Of a DNA stretch of 64,000 bases, positions 21,266-33,434 are shown one piece after another. The notes below the pieces were generated by a model. It searched no databases and was not told where the DNA came from. It saw only the letters and a program-made list of their open reading frames with translations. Source of the DNA: Paralithodes platypus (Eukaryota; Arthropoda; Malacostraca; Decapoda; Lithodidae). The first letter of the stretch is position 1; every line of letters begins with the position of its first letter. The DNA lies in NCBI GenBank assembly GCA_032716605.1, contig CM064517.1, positions 20,281,725 to 20,345,724 of the forward strand. The letters run 5' to 3'. Made by a program: the position numbers and the translations under genes.

Positions 21266-21607
21266 TTAAGGGGAGATGGGCCGTTTTCCTGTTCCCCTTT
21301 CTTCTTCATGCTTATCCCCATTAGTTTTGAGATTTTAAGACGTTTGCACCATTAGTTTGTCGATTTTAAGACCTTTCGTCCCATTTCTTTGTCAATATTT
21401 AGACCTTTCGTGCCCTTTAGGTGTCGATTTCTTTCCTGGCGAGCGATAGCGAGCCTATAATTGTGGAGGAACCGGCCTTCGGCTGACATTTTTCTACCGA
21501 AAAATGTACAAATTCATTTAGTTTGAGGGAGGTCTAGGGAGGAAACTAAAAAATATACATGAACATATAAATATATCGACCCCAAAAAATAACCACTGTT
21601 CCCTAAA
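21266..21607 (+). mobile_element. Family B MITE, copy B9
   Basis: TTAAGGGGAGATGGGCCG start, core CTGGCGAGCGATAGCGAGCC, right end CCACTGTTCCCTAA (TTAA mutated to CTAA). Confidence 0.88.
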
Positions 21608-21952
21608 AAGATTATAGATATTTTGTAAAGTAACCAACTTCATTATTTTTAAGAGCACATGATGCATAGGGAACACCATACTATGATTCAATGATCCGAA
21701 GAGGCTCACCAAATATAATAGAAAGGTCTGTAGGCTGGGTAGGAAGTGGGTATGGTGTTACAGTAGCCCCTCCTCCTACCTTGTTACTGAACCTCTATAG
21801 CACATCAAACTGTGCTAAAGAATTGTCTACCAGGTCATGCAAGGCTATCATACATACAATATATACATGTATATATAAAATGCTTTTTTCTACGGAATAT
21901 CATTAATAATAGATTGATTTTAATTGTTCGATCATTATTATGGCAGTAGTAT
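21608..21952. other. No gene recognised
   Basis: Short ORFs only; no repeat copy elsewhere in the window. Confidence 0.45.
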
Positions 21953-22140
21953 ATTGCACAATGTATCTCACGGCTATCTCTTTATTGCACAATGTATCTC
22001 ACGGCTATCTCTTTATTGCACAATGTATCTCACGGCTATCTCTTTATTGCACAATGTATCTCACGGCTATCTCTTTATTGCACAATGTATCTCACGGCTA
22101 TCTCTTTATTGCACAATGTATCTCACGGCTATCTCTTTAT
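21953..22140. repeat. 31-bp tandem repeat, 6 copies
   Basis: ATTGCACAATGTATCTCACG begins each 31-bp unit. The period is not a multiple of three, so the three open frames across it are shadows of one another. Confidence 0.95.
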
Positions 22141-22393
22141 CAAGAACGATTGTAAAAAAAAAAAATCTCAATTCATCGTCTGCATCTATAATCTAAGAAA
22201 ACCTGTTCGGAGTTATGCGTCTGGAGGGGAAGACATGTTTTGGCAACACAGCAGGGCCAAGGGTGCGCGTAACTTGTTCAAACTTAAGCGTAGGTTCTTA
22301 GTTACGTGTATGGAAGGAATAAGAGTAATACTGCGTTCATTAAGGGAGCTCAGACGGTATTGGGCAGCATAATTTACTGGTTCGGCTCAATGG

Positions 22394-22715
22394 TTTAAGG
22401 AAGGGGTTTAGTTTGCTCTCTAAACCTCTATCAAACTTAAAAAAACACCCACAAGACCCCCCTTCGATATAAATGTGTACATTTTTCGGTAGAAAAATGT
22501 CCCGGCAAGGCCGATTCCTCTTCAAATACAGGCTCGCTATCGCTCACCAGGAAAAATCGACCCATAACTGGTACGAAAGGTCTTAATATTGGCAAAAAAA
22601 TGGGACAAAAGGTCTGAAAATCGCCAAACTAATGGGGCGAATGTCTTGAAATTTCATAACTAATAGGGCTAAACATGAGGAAAAGGACTCTAAAAAAACA
22701 ACGGCCTCCCCTTAA
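22394..22715 (-). mobile_element. Family B MITE, copy B10, seeding an array
   Basis: TTAAGGAAGGGGTTTAG to GGCCTCCCCTTAA (22703-22715), core GGCTCGCTATCGCTCACCAGG. The flank before it, GACGGTATTGGGCAGCATAA and onward, is shared with the element at 38441. Its right terminus continues into the 22-bp array. Confidence 0.88.
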
Positions 22716-23023
22716 ATACACAACGGCCTCCCCTTAAATACACAACGGCCTCCCCTTAAATACACAACGGCCTCCCCTTAAATACACAACGGCCTCCCCT
22801 TAAATACACAACGGCCTCCCCTTAAATACACAACGGCCTCCCCTTAAATACACAACGGCCTCCCCTTAAATACACAACGGCCTCCCCTTAAATACACAAC
22901 GGCCTCCCCTTAAATACACAACGGCCTCCCCTTAAATACACAACGCCCTCCCCTTAAATACACAACGGCCTCCCCTTAAATACACAACGGCCTCCCCTTA
23001 AATACACAACGGCCTCCCCTTAA
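22698..23023. repeat. 22-bp array made from the B10 terminus (~15 copies)
   Basis: Unit ACAACGGCCTCCCCTTAAAT plus AC; the first copy is the end of B10 itself (ACAACGGCCTCCCCTTAA at 22698-22715), so each unit contains the MITE terminus and TTAA. Confidence 0.92.
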
Positions 23024-23242
23024 ATACACATACGACGTGGCCTTTTGACTTAAATACACATATACAACGTGGCCTTTTGACTTAAATACACATATACGAC
23101 GTGGCCTTTTGACTTAAATACACATATACGACGTGGCCTTTTGACTTAAATACACATATACGACGTGGCCTTTTGACTTAAATACACATATACGACGTGG
23201 CCTTTTGACTTAAATACACATATACGACGTGGCCTTTTGACT
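23024..23242. repeat. 32-bp array (~7 copies), continuing the 22-bp array
   Basis: Unit ATACGACGTGGCCTTTTGAC plus TTAAATACACAT. It keeps the TTAAATACACA joint of the previous array but replaces the rest. A poly-C run follows at 23275. Confidence 0.9.
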
Positions 23243-23356
23243 TCCTGGACCAATTACGTCGTCGCCTGGCTGTCCCCCCCCCCCCCCCCCTCCCTCCCCT
23301 TTCCTTTCTCACCGTCACCCATGTCTTATATCTGGAACCATCTCCTTGGATTACTT

Positions 23357-23728
23357 ATAAGGGGAGACAGACCGTTTTTCTGGACCCCCTTCTCCCTAAT
23401 GTTTAGCCCCACTAGTTTTGAGATTTTAAGACGTTGGTTCCATTAGTTTGGGGATTTTATGACCTTTCACCCCCATTTCTTTGTCAATATTAGGACCCTT
23501 CGTGCCATTTAGGTGTCGATTTTTTCCTGGCGAGCGGTAGCGAGCCTGTAATTTTAAGAGGAATCGGCGTTTGGCCGGGACATTTTTCTACCGAAAAATT
23601 TACAAATCTATCTTGAAGGGGGTTCTATGGGGTGTTTTTCTAAGCTTGATGGAAGTCTAGGGAGGAAAGTAAAAAGATATATGAATAAATGAATTAATAG
23701 ACCAAACAAACAGCCGCTGTCCCCTTAA
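23357..23728 (+). mobile_element. Family B MITE, copy B11 (~372 bp)
   Basis: ATAAGGGGAGACAGACCG (TTAA mutated) to CGCTGTCCCCTTAA; core CTGGCGAGCGGTAGCGAGCC. Confidence 0.88.
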
Positions 23729-23900
23729 TATACTCTCATACCACCTATTGAGACTCTAATTCACTAGGTACTGCCTTCCGTTGGATAATTTATATATGCA
23801 AAAATTCGTTCAGTCAAATGTATTGGAAAGAGTAAGGTTGTTTTTACGGAGTTGAGGTGGGCTTCGTAGTATTGCACTCAAACTTAAGTACATCAAATAT

Positions 23901-24000
23901 NNNNNNNNNNNNNNNNNNNNNNNNNNNNNNNNNNNNNNNNNNNNNNNNNNNNNNNNNNNNNNNNNNNNNNNNNNNNNNNNNNNNNNNNNNNNNNNNNNNN
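23901..24000. other. Assembly gap (100 N)
   Basis: Exactly 100 N, a conventional unknown-size gap. The two sides are versions of the same sequence. Confidence 1.
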
Positions 24001-25351
24001 AAACTAATGGGGCGAATGTCTTGAAATTTCATAACTAATAGGGCTAAACATGAGGAAAAGGACTCTAAAAAAACAACGGCCTCCCCTTAAATACACCACG
24101 GCCTCCCCTTACAATACACAACGGCCTCACCCTTAAATACACAACGGCCCTCCCCTTAAATACACAACGGCCTCCCCTTAAATACCCAACGTCCTCTCCC
24201 CTTAAATACACAACGCCCTCCCCTTAAATACACAACGGCCTCCCCTTAAATACACAACGGCCTCCCCTTAAATACACAACGGCCTCCCCCTTAAATACAC
24301 AAAACGGCCATCCCCTTTACATACAACATACGACGTTGGCCTTTTGACTTAAATACACATATACAACGTGGGCCTTTTGACTTAATTACACATATACAAC
24401 GTGGACCTTTTGACTTAAATACACATTAACGACGTGGCCTTTTGACTTAAATACACATCTAAGACTTGGCCTATATTGACCCTTAAATACACATATACGA
24501 CGTGGCCTTTTGCTTTAAATACCACATATCCGACGTGGCCTTTTGACCTTAAATACACATATACGACTTGGCCTTTTTACTTACCTACACATATACGACG
24601 TGGCCTTTTGACTTAATACACCTATACGACGTGGCCTTTTGACTTAAATACACATCATACGACGTGGCCTTATTGACGTCCTGGGACCAATTACGTCCGT
24701 CGCCTGGCTGTCACCCCCCCCCCCCCACCTCCCCTTTCCTTTCTCAACCATGTCACCCATGTCTTATTCTGGAACCATCTCCTTGGATTACTTATATAGG
24801 GGAGACAAACCGTTTTTCCTGGACCCCCCCCCCCCTTGTCCCTAATGTTTAGCCCCACTAGTTTTGGAGATTTGGTAAGACGTTGGTTCCATTAGTTTGG
24901 GGATTTTCGACCTTTCACAACCCATTTCTTTGTCAATATTAGGACCCTTCGTGCCATTTACGTGTCGATTTTTTTTCCTGGCGAGCGGTAGCGAGCCTGT
25001 AATTTTAAGAGGAATCGGCGTTTGGCCGGGACATTTTTCTACCGAAAAATTTACAAATCTATCTTGAAGGGGGTTCTATGTTTTTTTTCTTCTAAGCTTG
25101 ATGGAGGTCTAGGGAGGAAACTAAAAGATATATGAATAAATGAATTAATAGACCAAACAAACAGCCACTGTCCCCTTAATATACTCTCATACCACCTATT
25201 GAGACTCTAACTCACTAGGTACTGCCATCCGTTGGATAATTTATATATGCAAAAATTCGTTCAGTCAAATGTATTGGAAAGAGTAAGGTTGTTTTTACGG
25301 AGTTGAGGTGGGCTTCGTAGTATTGCACTCAAACTTAAGTACATCAAATAT
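24001..25351 (+). repeat. Second version of 22626-23900 after the gap
   Basis: Starts with the same AAACTAATGGGGCGAATGTC as 22626 and runs through the 22-bp and 32-bp arrays (24080-24690) and a B MITE (B12, about 24797-25179) to the same ACATCAAATAT that ends the left side. It has many single-base insertions and substitutions in the arrays, unlike the clean left copy. Probably an assembly duplication. Confidence 0.85.
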
Positions 25352-25359
25352 ATCTTCCC

Positions 25360-25432
25360 TTGACACAACGGGATTTGAACTAGAGACTTTAAGGTTACCA
25401 GTTCAATAGCCTGATCAATTCACCAAGCCTAC

Positions 25433-25436
<4 letters not shown>
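25360..25436 (-). mobile_element. tRNA-like SINE fragment
   Basis: On the minus strand: GGTAGGCTTGGTGAATTGAT, then AGTTCAAATCCCGTTGTGTC, matching A-box and B-box spacing of a tRNA. A (GA)n tract follows at 25433-25506. It could also be a decayed tRNA gene. Confidence 0.45.
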
Positions 25437-25499
<63 letters not shown>

Positions 25500-25805
25500 A
25501 GGAGAGTAGACAAAGGAAATCAAGCAACAACAGATCTAGTGACCCTTCTAGGTTGCTTGTCCTCCAAAACACTGAGGATCAAGTGTCCAAACAGTGGTTT
25601 AGAGTGGGTAAGGGAACATTGGAAAGGGAATTACTGCCCTGGAACTAATGTCCGTGGCAGGATTAGGAAGTTAGTAGGGTCAGATGGGTTAGTAACTGAA
25701 GGGGGGGGATAAAATAAAGTTATTCATTTACAAACGCAGTCAGTCGCGGGTTGAATGCGCGATATTTGTCTAGGCGGAGTTTAACTGAATCAACGGTGAT
25801 GCAGT

Positions 25806-27365
25806 CTATAACGGTCGGGGAAGCCCATTCCACAAGTTGACAACTCGATTGAAGAAGAAATTCTTAGATTCGTGCGAGTTAAAAGATTTACCAATAATTT
25901 TGCAACCGTTTCCCCGCGTGTAATTAGATTGGTCGATAGTGAAGTACTTACTACAGTTCATATTGTCGATGCCTTTGATGATTTTGAACACTTGAATTAA
26001 GTCGCCTCTTAATCTGCGCTGGGTTAAAGGAAATAGATTTAATTCTCTAAGACGCTCTTCGTATGGTTTGTTCTTTAGGCTAGGTATAATTTTGGTAACT
26101 CTACGTTGAACTCGTTCTAGCTTGTTTATATCTTTTTGGTAATAAGGGCACCAGGATTGAACGCAGTATACCAGAAGAGGGCGGACTAAGGAATTGTAAA
26201 GGGTTAGGATAACTTCTTTGGATTTATGCTCAAATGACCTGCCTATAAAGCCAATTATTTTGTTTGCCTTCTTAACAACTTCTGAACATTGTTTGACTCG
26301 GTTTTAGGTTACTCGATATTGTTACTCCCAGATCGGTTTCTCTGTTTACATTCTTAAGCTGAGTGCCATTCATCGAATAGTTTGCTTTCTCATTTAGGTA
26401 TCCGATATAGTACTTTACATTTATCCGCCTTGAAACTCATTTGCCAAATTTGGGCCCAACATGACAATTTATCTAGATTGTGTTGCATATCGTCAACTTG
26501 TTCTTTTGAGAGTACGCTTATTTGCAATTTTTGTATCGTCAGCAAATTTTGAGATTGTACAGGTGAGACCCTCATCTATGTCGTTGATGTAAATTAGAAA
26601 GAGAATTGGTCCTAGTACCGATCCCTGGGGTACCCCGCTACTTACATTGGTCCATTTTGATGCCTTACCGTTTATGACTACTCTTTGCTTTCTGTCGCTG
26701 AGCCAATTTTCTATCCATTTCAACACACCGTCTTGTATTCCAATGCGCTTTTAGTTTTAGCAGTAAACGTTTGTGGGGAACTTCTCAAAGGCCTTTTGAA
26801 AATCAAGGTATATAATATCTACAGCTTTACTCTCATCGAGCAGGTTGAGGATATCGTGGAAGAAGTCTAAGAGGTTTGTTAAACAGGAAAGTTTTTTACG
26901 AAAGCCGTGTTGAGTATCTTTAAGTATGTTATTTTCCTCTAAGTGATTTACGAGTCTGTCTCGTATGACCGTTTCTAGCATTTTACATAACAACTGAGGT
27001 TAAGCTAATTGGACGGATAGTTACTGGATAGGGATTTGCTGCCTTTTTTGAATATCGGTGTTACGTTTGGCTAGCTTCCACTGATCGGGCATAGTTCCAG
27101 ACTGCAAGGATTTATTGAATAGTAATGTCAGTGGTTTAGAGAGCTCATCCTTAGCTTCCTTTAGAACTCTAGGCGAGATTGTATCAGGTCCAGGCGTTTT
27201 ATTTACCTTGAGTGTATCTAAACAATTCAATACTTCTCTCTCTGTAACGGTGATATTGCTTAAAACATCTGAATTATCAATCTGAATCGGCGATGGTGTA
27301 GGGATGTCACTGAGGTCTTCTGTTGTAAAAACTGATGCAAAGAAGGTATTGAGGGCATTACTCAT
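25806..27365 (-). pseudogene. CR1-like reverse transcriptase, multiply frameshifted
   Basis: Pieces in order: 27365-27021 (KTPGPDTISPRVLKEAKDEL), 26993-26757 (QHGFRKKLSCLTN, YLDFQKAFEKF), 26726-26493 ([26 protein letters not shown]), and 25991-25806 (FNRVVNLWNGLPR). Frame changes occur near 27040, 26780, 26510 and 26300. Catalytic FADD is still readable, but no complete protein can be translated. Confidence 0.85.
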
Positions 27366-27371
27366 TTGTTC

Positions 27372-28216
27372 TTAGTCTTTGGTGTATTCTCCATTTTCAT
27401 CGACTAACGGTCCAACAGTTGAAGTAACTACTTTTTTCTTTCTGATATAACTATAGAATTCTTTCGGGTTTGTTTTACTTTGATTCGCAATATGTAACTC
27501 TAAGGTCTTTTTACTTTGCTTAATTAATTTTTTGGCTTTGCGTCGTAGCTCTACAAATTTCAGCCGTTCTTCGTCATTTTGTGAGGATTTTAATCTATCA
27601 TTAGCAAATTGTTTAGCAAGCAGGCAGTTTGAAATATCTTTTATTCCACCATTTGGGCTTATTATTATGGCCTGGACGCCGAGTTTCGATGGTATGCAGT
27701 CTTGCACTGCTTTTAGGTAAGTGGCTTCGAATAACTTCCAAGATGTATTTATGTCGTTATTGTGAATTAAAAAGCTCCAGTCAGTTTCTTTAAACATAGC
27801 TCTAAGTTTATGGAAGGTTGCTTTCTTGAAATTAGGGACTTTTTCGATGCTACTATTTGGTTCGTTACTAGTAAACTTTAAAGTGAAAGTTATCGTATGA
27901 TGGTCGCTGTTACTGAATTCATCACCAACATTCAATTCTCTATTAATTCTTCTTTTGTTGCAAGTACAATGTCAAGAACGTTATTACCACGGGTCGGCGT
28001 TCCAACAAATTGATAAAGCGAACTCTCTTGCAAGTTCGTATACAAGTCATGTCCGGAGTGTGAAGTAAGAGTATCGCCCCACTTGGTCACAGGTAAATTA
28101 AAGTCACCAAAAATGACGGTATCTTGTGAGTTACTTACATCTGCAATTTGTTCGTAAATTTCTCGGTCAGTTTGCACTGATTGAGCTGGAGGTCTGTATA
28201 TTAATGCAAGTATTAT
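27372..28216 (-). pseudogene. CR1-like endonuclease end and linker, frameshifted
   Basis: The first frame (28216-27932) carries the exonuclease-endonuclease-phosphatase motif GDFN and TRGNNVLDIVLA. The second frame (27935-27372) begins with the closing SDHH motif and continues as a basic linker. A frameshift near 27935 separates them, so no intact endonuclease is made. In a live LINE this domain nicks target DNA for priming. Confidence 0.8.
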
Positions 28217-28234
28217 TTTGGTACCTTTATTATT

Positions 28235-28235
<1 letters not shown>

Positions 28236-28312
<77 letters not shown>

Positions 28313-28314
28313 AG

Positions 28315-28374
<60 letters not shown>

Positions 28375-28434
28375 GAGAGAACGAGAGAGAGAGAGAGAGC
28401 AAATGATAGATAGAGAGAGAGGGAGAGAGAGAGA

Positions 28435-28504
<70 letters not shown>
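28236..28504. repeat. (GA)n microsatellite, ~270 bp
   Basis: Nearly pure GA with short interruptions. ORFs on both strands (RERE and SLSL) are artefacts. Confidence 0.98.
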
Positions 28505-28507
<3 letters not shown>

Positions 28508-28935
28508 GCGAATTCAACTTAAATCCGGTTAGAAAGAATAATTTTTCCAAACTTTTCTTTGTTTTACAGCGTACCCAAACCAGCTCCATCTTGCCTGCCA
28601 ACCTCTTGACCCCGCATGTCCATATCCGTACAGGTAAACCGAAAATTGACCTCAACAGCTAAACACAATGAAGGAGAGCGCGAGCGTTATAGAGTTACGC
28701 AGATACTCAGACCACACAGACCTTGCGGTACCTACTAGGTGGTCCGACCTTAATACTACTACTGTAGACAGGGGCAGTTTATAGTAGAAGAATAGGACAG
28801 CAAAGTAGAAGGCTCTCTCCTCACCCTCCGCTCCCTCTGGCTAAACAGCTGTACCGTACCGGAAAATAGGATGAAGTGTAACCTTATGGGTCAGGAAATG
28901 CCCACAAGGAAAGTTTTTTTATAGAGTATATACAA
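28505..28935. other. No gene recognised
   Basis: Apparently single-copy sequence with no domain. Confidence 0.45.
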
Positions 28936-29912
28936 AAATTAGTCTGAAAGGTAAATTACACTTCCATACTGATGTATTCATATTTATCCAATCTCCATCA
29001 GATGATCGTCCAGTTCCTTTTTAAACGTATTAATTTAATTACTATCGACCACCTCCCTCGGTAAACTGTTCCACTCTTTGACCACATCGTATGTGAAGAC
29101 ATTTTGTGTGACATCTAGGCATGCCTTATTTCTATGTAATTTCATTCCATTACCTCGGGTTGCAGCGTTGTTATTAAACGTGAATGGTGCACTGATATAT
29201 AATTTGTCAAATCCTATAAGTATCTTAAAACACTCGATAAGTTTGCCTCGTAACCTCCTTTTCTTTAGCGAGAACAAATTTAATTTCTTTACCTTTCACA
29301 ATTACATGACTTGTTTCTCAGAGAGGGGATTAGCTTACTTGCTCTACGCTGCACGGATTAGAGTTTTTCAATGACTTTCTTGAAATACGGGGACCAGAAC
29401 TGAACACCATACTCAAGATAGTCTAACAATGCTTTTGAATAATGGCAAAATAATGTTCTCGTTTTTAAAGGCAAAATTTATTTTGATAATTCCCAAGGCT
29501 TTGTAAGCTATATTTGATGCAGCCGCATATTGCTCTGAGGATTTTAGGTTTTCAGATATTATGACACTGATATCTTTAACCTTAGAGTTTGCTATTCTTG
29601 GTCGGCCTTTCATTTACTAATCATACTTTTCGTTTTTTTGTACCAACGTACAACATTTGACATTAGTCAACATTGAAAGGCATTTGCCACTTTTCTGACC
29701 AATCCACTATTTTGCTTAAGTAAGACTGTAGGCTATTTATGTCTTCCTCAGTTAAGACTTTGTTCCTTAGTTTTGTATCGTCAGCAAATTTGGAGATAAA
29801 GTTATTCAGACCTACATCAATATAATCTATATAGATGCTAAATACAGCCGGACCAAGGACCGATCCTTGAGGCACACCGCTGGTAACAGGCACACATTTT
29901 GATTCTATACCA
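28936..29912 (-). pseudogene. CR1-like LINE, copy 3 (divergent), RT 3' half
   Basis: Minus strand: [20 protein letters not shown] and SKFADDTKL (29893-29663), then a piece 29613-29413, then RRLRGKLIECFKIL and VVKEWNSLPREVV (29277-29035), followed after an in-frame stop by INTFKKELDDHLMEIG. It has several frameshifts and diverges clearly from copy 1, so it is an older or separate subfamily. Confidence 0.8.
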
Positions 29913-30113
29913 TTATTTTTTTATTTATTTATTTTTTTGTTAACCAGCTTTTAGTCCATTGATGTATAATTTGTATATTACCTTTTATCCTGAGCATTTA
30001 TAATTTATCTAATTTAATGAGAGAGAGAGAGAGAGTTCACTATAAAAAAAATAGTCCATCCATCTTTTCTCAACAATCTCTACTTCTTTAAATTTCCATG
30101 TTCGTATTCGTCT

Positions 30114-30498
30114 TTAAGGGGGGTCACCGGATTTTTTTTTAAAACTTTCTCTCCTTTTCTCTTTCCCTGGTTTGTATCCATTCGGCCCCATTCAGCCAAC
30201 TGTTTTAAGACATTTATCCTCAACCAGGTGTCGTTATCTTCCTGGCGAGCGATAGCGAACCAGCATTGTATGTCTCCGGCGAAACCGGAGACATTATTCT
30301 ATCGAAAAATTTACAAATTTAGCTTGCTGTCAAAACAAAAAAATATATATATATGCTGGCTCGTTACCGCTCGCCAGGAAAATATTGACACCTGGATGTG
30401 GGTAAACTTCTTAAAACAGTCGGCTGAATGGGGTCGAATGAATACAAGTCAAAGAGAGAGGGAGAGAAAGGGAAAACAAGCGTGGTGGGCTCTCTTAA
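30114..30498 (+). mobile_element. Family C MITE, copy C3 (385 bp)
   Basis: TTAAGGGGGGTCACCGG to GGTGGGCTCTCTTAA; both core arms present. A short GTAT-rich stretch (30509-30560) follows. Confidence 0.88.
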
Positions 30499-30644
30499 AC
30501 TTGTCTGTATGTACAGTATGTATGTGTGTAATGTATGTAACGTATGTATGTATGTATTCCATCCCCTCTGTATACCTCCCTTATTACTGCACTTTTCACT
30601 ATTTGTTTTACCTCGCTTCCATTTTCACTATTTGATCTCCCTAA

Positions 30645-30931
30645 CATCACCGCCTGTTCAATTCCCCCGCCCATCCATTTCTTCCTCTATCCTCCGTCCC
30701 TGTTACTTCCCACTATCCTCACCACACACGTTCAATTCCCCCGCCCATCCATTTCTTCCTCTATCCTCCGTCCCTGTTACTTCCCACTATCCTCACCACA
30801 CACGTTCAATTCCCCCGCCCATCCATTTCTTCCTCTATCCTCCGTCCCCGTTACTTCCCACTATCCTCACCACACACGTTCAATTCCCCCGCCCATCCAT
30901 TTCTTCCTCTATCCTCCGTCCCCGTTACTTC
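30645..30931. repeat. 74-bp minisatellite, left part (~4 copies)
   Basis: Unit phrase CGCCCATCCATTTCTTCCTC, then CTATCCTCCGTCCC, GTTACTTCCCACTATCC and CACCACACACGTTCAATTC. The array stops at GTTACTTC and resumes at 37598 with CTTCCCACTATCC. Confidence 0.95.
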
Positions 30932-31155
30932 TGTGACGTTAACCACTCCGTTAGAACTGCATGGCTTGTCCTACGGTGACTCGCTAGGATCGCCAGGGCA
31001 GTGGATGTGGCTACAGTTGATGTATAATTGTGTGCTTTATTTCATATGAAAGCTCGTGTCATGGGCAGTCCAGAAAGGCTCTTTGTTTTCGCCCATGTCA
31101 AGGCTTTATATATTTAATTGCAAAGTATAAGTTTTATAATTAGTAGGAATGATAG

Positions 31156-31217
<62 letters not shown>

Positions 31218-31341
31218 ACATGGTGAGAGGAGGCGCGCAGTGTTTTTTACCATGCTCGATGACGTCATGGCTGGCTGGCCTCCTGGGGATTGGCTGGAGG
31301 ACTTGATACCGCCCTGCCTATGCGGTCCAAGCTAGTGCCAG

Positions 31342-31349
31342 TATATATA
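31342..31349 (+). promoter_or_regulatory. TATA-box-like site in the LTR-like element
   Basis: TATATATA followed by CAGCTCCCTTGCCTC; a TGACGTCA palindrome lies about 80 bp upstream (31261). Promoter function inferred from position only. Confidence 0.3.
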
Positions 31350-32867
31350 CAGCTCCCTTGCCTCTCTCTCCCTCAGATCTGGTCCCTAGAACGCATCCAT
31401 CTTATCCCTTTGATATCTGTCCCCCTCTATGCACCTGAGAACCTTTTGCTCTGCCTATCTCTCTCATTTCCCATATCTTTCACCACCTTTTATTAATATC
31501 ATACCCCCTCTGGTTAACTCTGCATATTCAGCTTCATGCTGGCCAGTTGTATTGTGCGTTAAGGTCTCGCATAACCCATGTATTTTAGTTAAGATAAGTT
31601 GATCACGAAGCATTGGTTGGCATCCATATTGTTCAGTACCGCTTCCTATAATTATTAGTGTTCTGCTGGATTAGATAATGCTAGACTAGGAGTCTGGTAT
31701 TATAAGGTATTGTTTCCGATGGGTGCTGGCTTTAGCTAAAAGCTGCACGACATACCTGAGAACTGGATTTGATTGGGTAAATTCTAGTCTGTGTGACATT
31801 GAGAGTAGAGCATGCACGAATGAGGGCTTTTTGCCTATACCTTTCTGCACTGTTCTAAGCTCGGTTGTTTGTCTTTGAGGTACGCCAGGAGAACGCTTAA
31901 TACTTCGATATTAAGGTTTCTCAAGAGAGCTACCCTTCACTATAACGTAATACTTTACGCACAGACTTGAGATTTGCACTAGGCTATGCGGCATGCCATG
32001 CGCACCAGTATCTCGTATCATTGACTCTAGCTAGACTTTATCAGTCATAGTAGACATTAAGTATATTAAACCAATTACTCTTATTATGCATACCCGTTTA
32101 TGATTACACAAGCATTTCGCAGCCTAGTTTGATGTATTGAGACACAAACGACTTAGGCTCTTTTTGTTGATAGGAATACTGTATTGTCGTGGCGATTATT
32201 ATTATTGTTGTAGCGTTTAGGATATTCTTGGCTCCGACTGCATTATATCCTGCCTTTTGTGGGCATAGCCTGCACGAGCATTGTTCCGCTGCCTGCCTTT
32301 TTGGGTTCCATTTCCGATTCGAGCATCTTGATAGCATCTAACATTTAAAGAAGATTCCTTGTTGGTGTTGAAGGACTTTAGTGCACTTTCTTTCATGCAG
32401 GAGTGCCTGACATTTATTGATTAAAGTAAGTAAGCTGTAACTTCTGTTACCACCTTACTTTGCATACAATAACCAAGCTATCTATCTATCTATATGCTCA
32501 GGCCCAATCCCCATTTTGGGGGTAGCCGACTCAAGACAGAGCAAGAACAGGGAAAACACAAAAACAACATAAAACAAAAAATAAACAGATAAAAAAAAAC
32601 ACAAACTCACACACATCCAGGTCACCCAGGAGAAGACCCAGAGACCAGGGTTACCAAGGTCGCTCCAGCACTCCCCCGGCCCCTGACCACCCGGAGAGGT
32701 TCCGATCTCGGCAGGCAGACATGCAGCGGAGCCAAAGCCACAAGCCCTCCCACCACACTTCCAGGCACACCCTTCATATTAATCGTCCCCCCGGGCCAGG
32801 CGCCTGATGGACTATTATCTAGTCGAACCTGCGCCCGACCCCTTACTCCAAATGACCACGTGTTCAC

Positions 32868-33434
32868 TCAACTATTCACAAGCATTCTCCATTCACTCCT
32901 GTCCACCACCACTTCCCCTGCCTGATCTATAGTCATTCCTCTATCATCCAAAGCCTTTCCTACACAGTCTCTCCATCTCAATGGGGGTCTTCCTGCCCTT
33001 CTATCTCCCCTTGTACCTGACTCACATATTCTCTTTGTAAGCCTTTCATCTCCCATTCGTTCAACATGACCATACCAGCTCAGCACCCTTCTGTCCACTC
33101 TGGCTGACAAATGTTCCTGCTGCCCCACTCTCCTACGTATCTCTTCATTCCTCAATCTGTCTCTACGAGTAACTCCACACATACTCCTCAAGCCGCTCAT
33201 CTCCATCACATCCAGCCCTCTTTTCTCCCTTTTCTTCAGAGCCCATGTCTCAGCCCCATACATCACTGTTGGCACAACAATTCCTTGATACAGTGCACTT
33301 TTTACTTTCACTCAGAGATTTCTCGTCTTCCACATACTTCCCATTGCTCCGAAAACCTTCCTTCTTTCACACACTCTCTGTTTTACCTCCACTCCTGCTT
33401 ATTGTTCCTCCTAGATATTTAAAACACTCTACTT
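32868..33434 (-). pseudogene. LINE RT C-terminal region, 3' portion
   Basis: Minus strand: VECFKYLGGTISRSGG straight after the hAT, a frameshift and stop, then KVKSALYQGIVVPTVMYGAE, RSMCGVTRRDRLRNEE, RVLSWYGHVERM and DRSEWRMLVNS. This is the well-known C-terminal region downstream of LINE reverse transcriptases in arthropods. Not functional here: 5'-truncated, split and frameshifted. Confidence 0.85.
33427..33434. repeat. hAT target-site duplication, left
   Basis: CTCTACTT, identical to 37210-37217. Confidence 0.95.

Larger units (their letters stand above)
25507..28220 (-). mobile_element. CR1-like LINE, copy 1, 5'-truncated and decayed
   Basis: Minus strand, 5' to 3': end of an endonuclease domain (VIFGDFNLPVTKWGD, then SDHHTITF), a linker (27935-27372), reverse transcriptase and a 3' UTR with tail near 25511. 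Several frameshifts separate the pieces. The 5' end abuts a 270-bp (GA)n tract. The 3' 1.1 kb is nearly identical to 58851-60178. Confidence 0.85.

Noticed and set aside
31261..31268. TGACGTCA as a CRE enhancer site
   Set aside because: One 8-bp match without transcript context is not enough to annotate.
32104..32337. 77-codon minus-strand ORF with several cysteines
   Set aside because: Pattern does not match a known finger, lies inside the LTR-like element, and has no support from neighbours.
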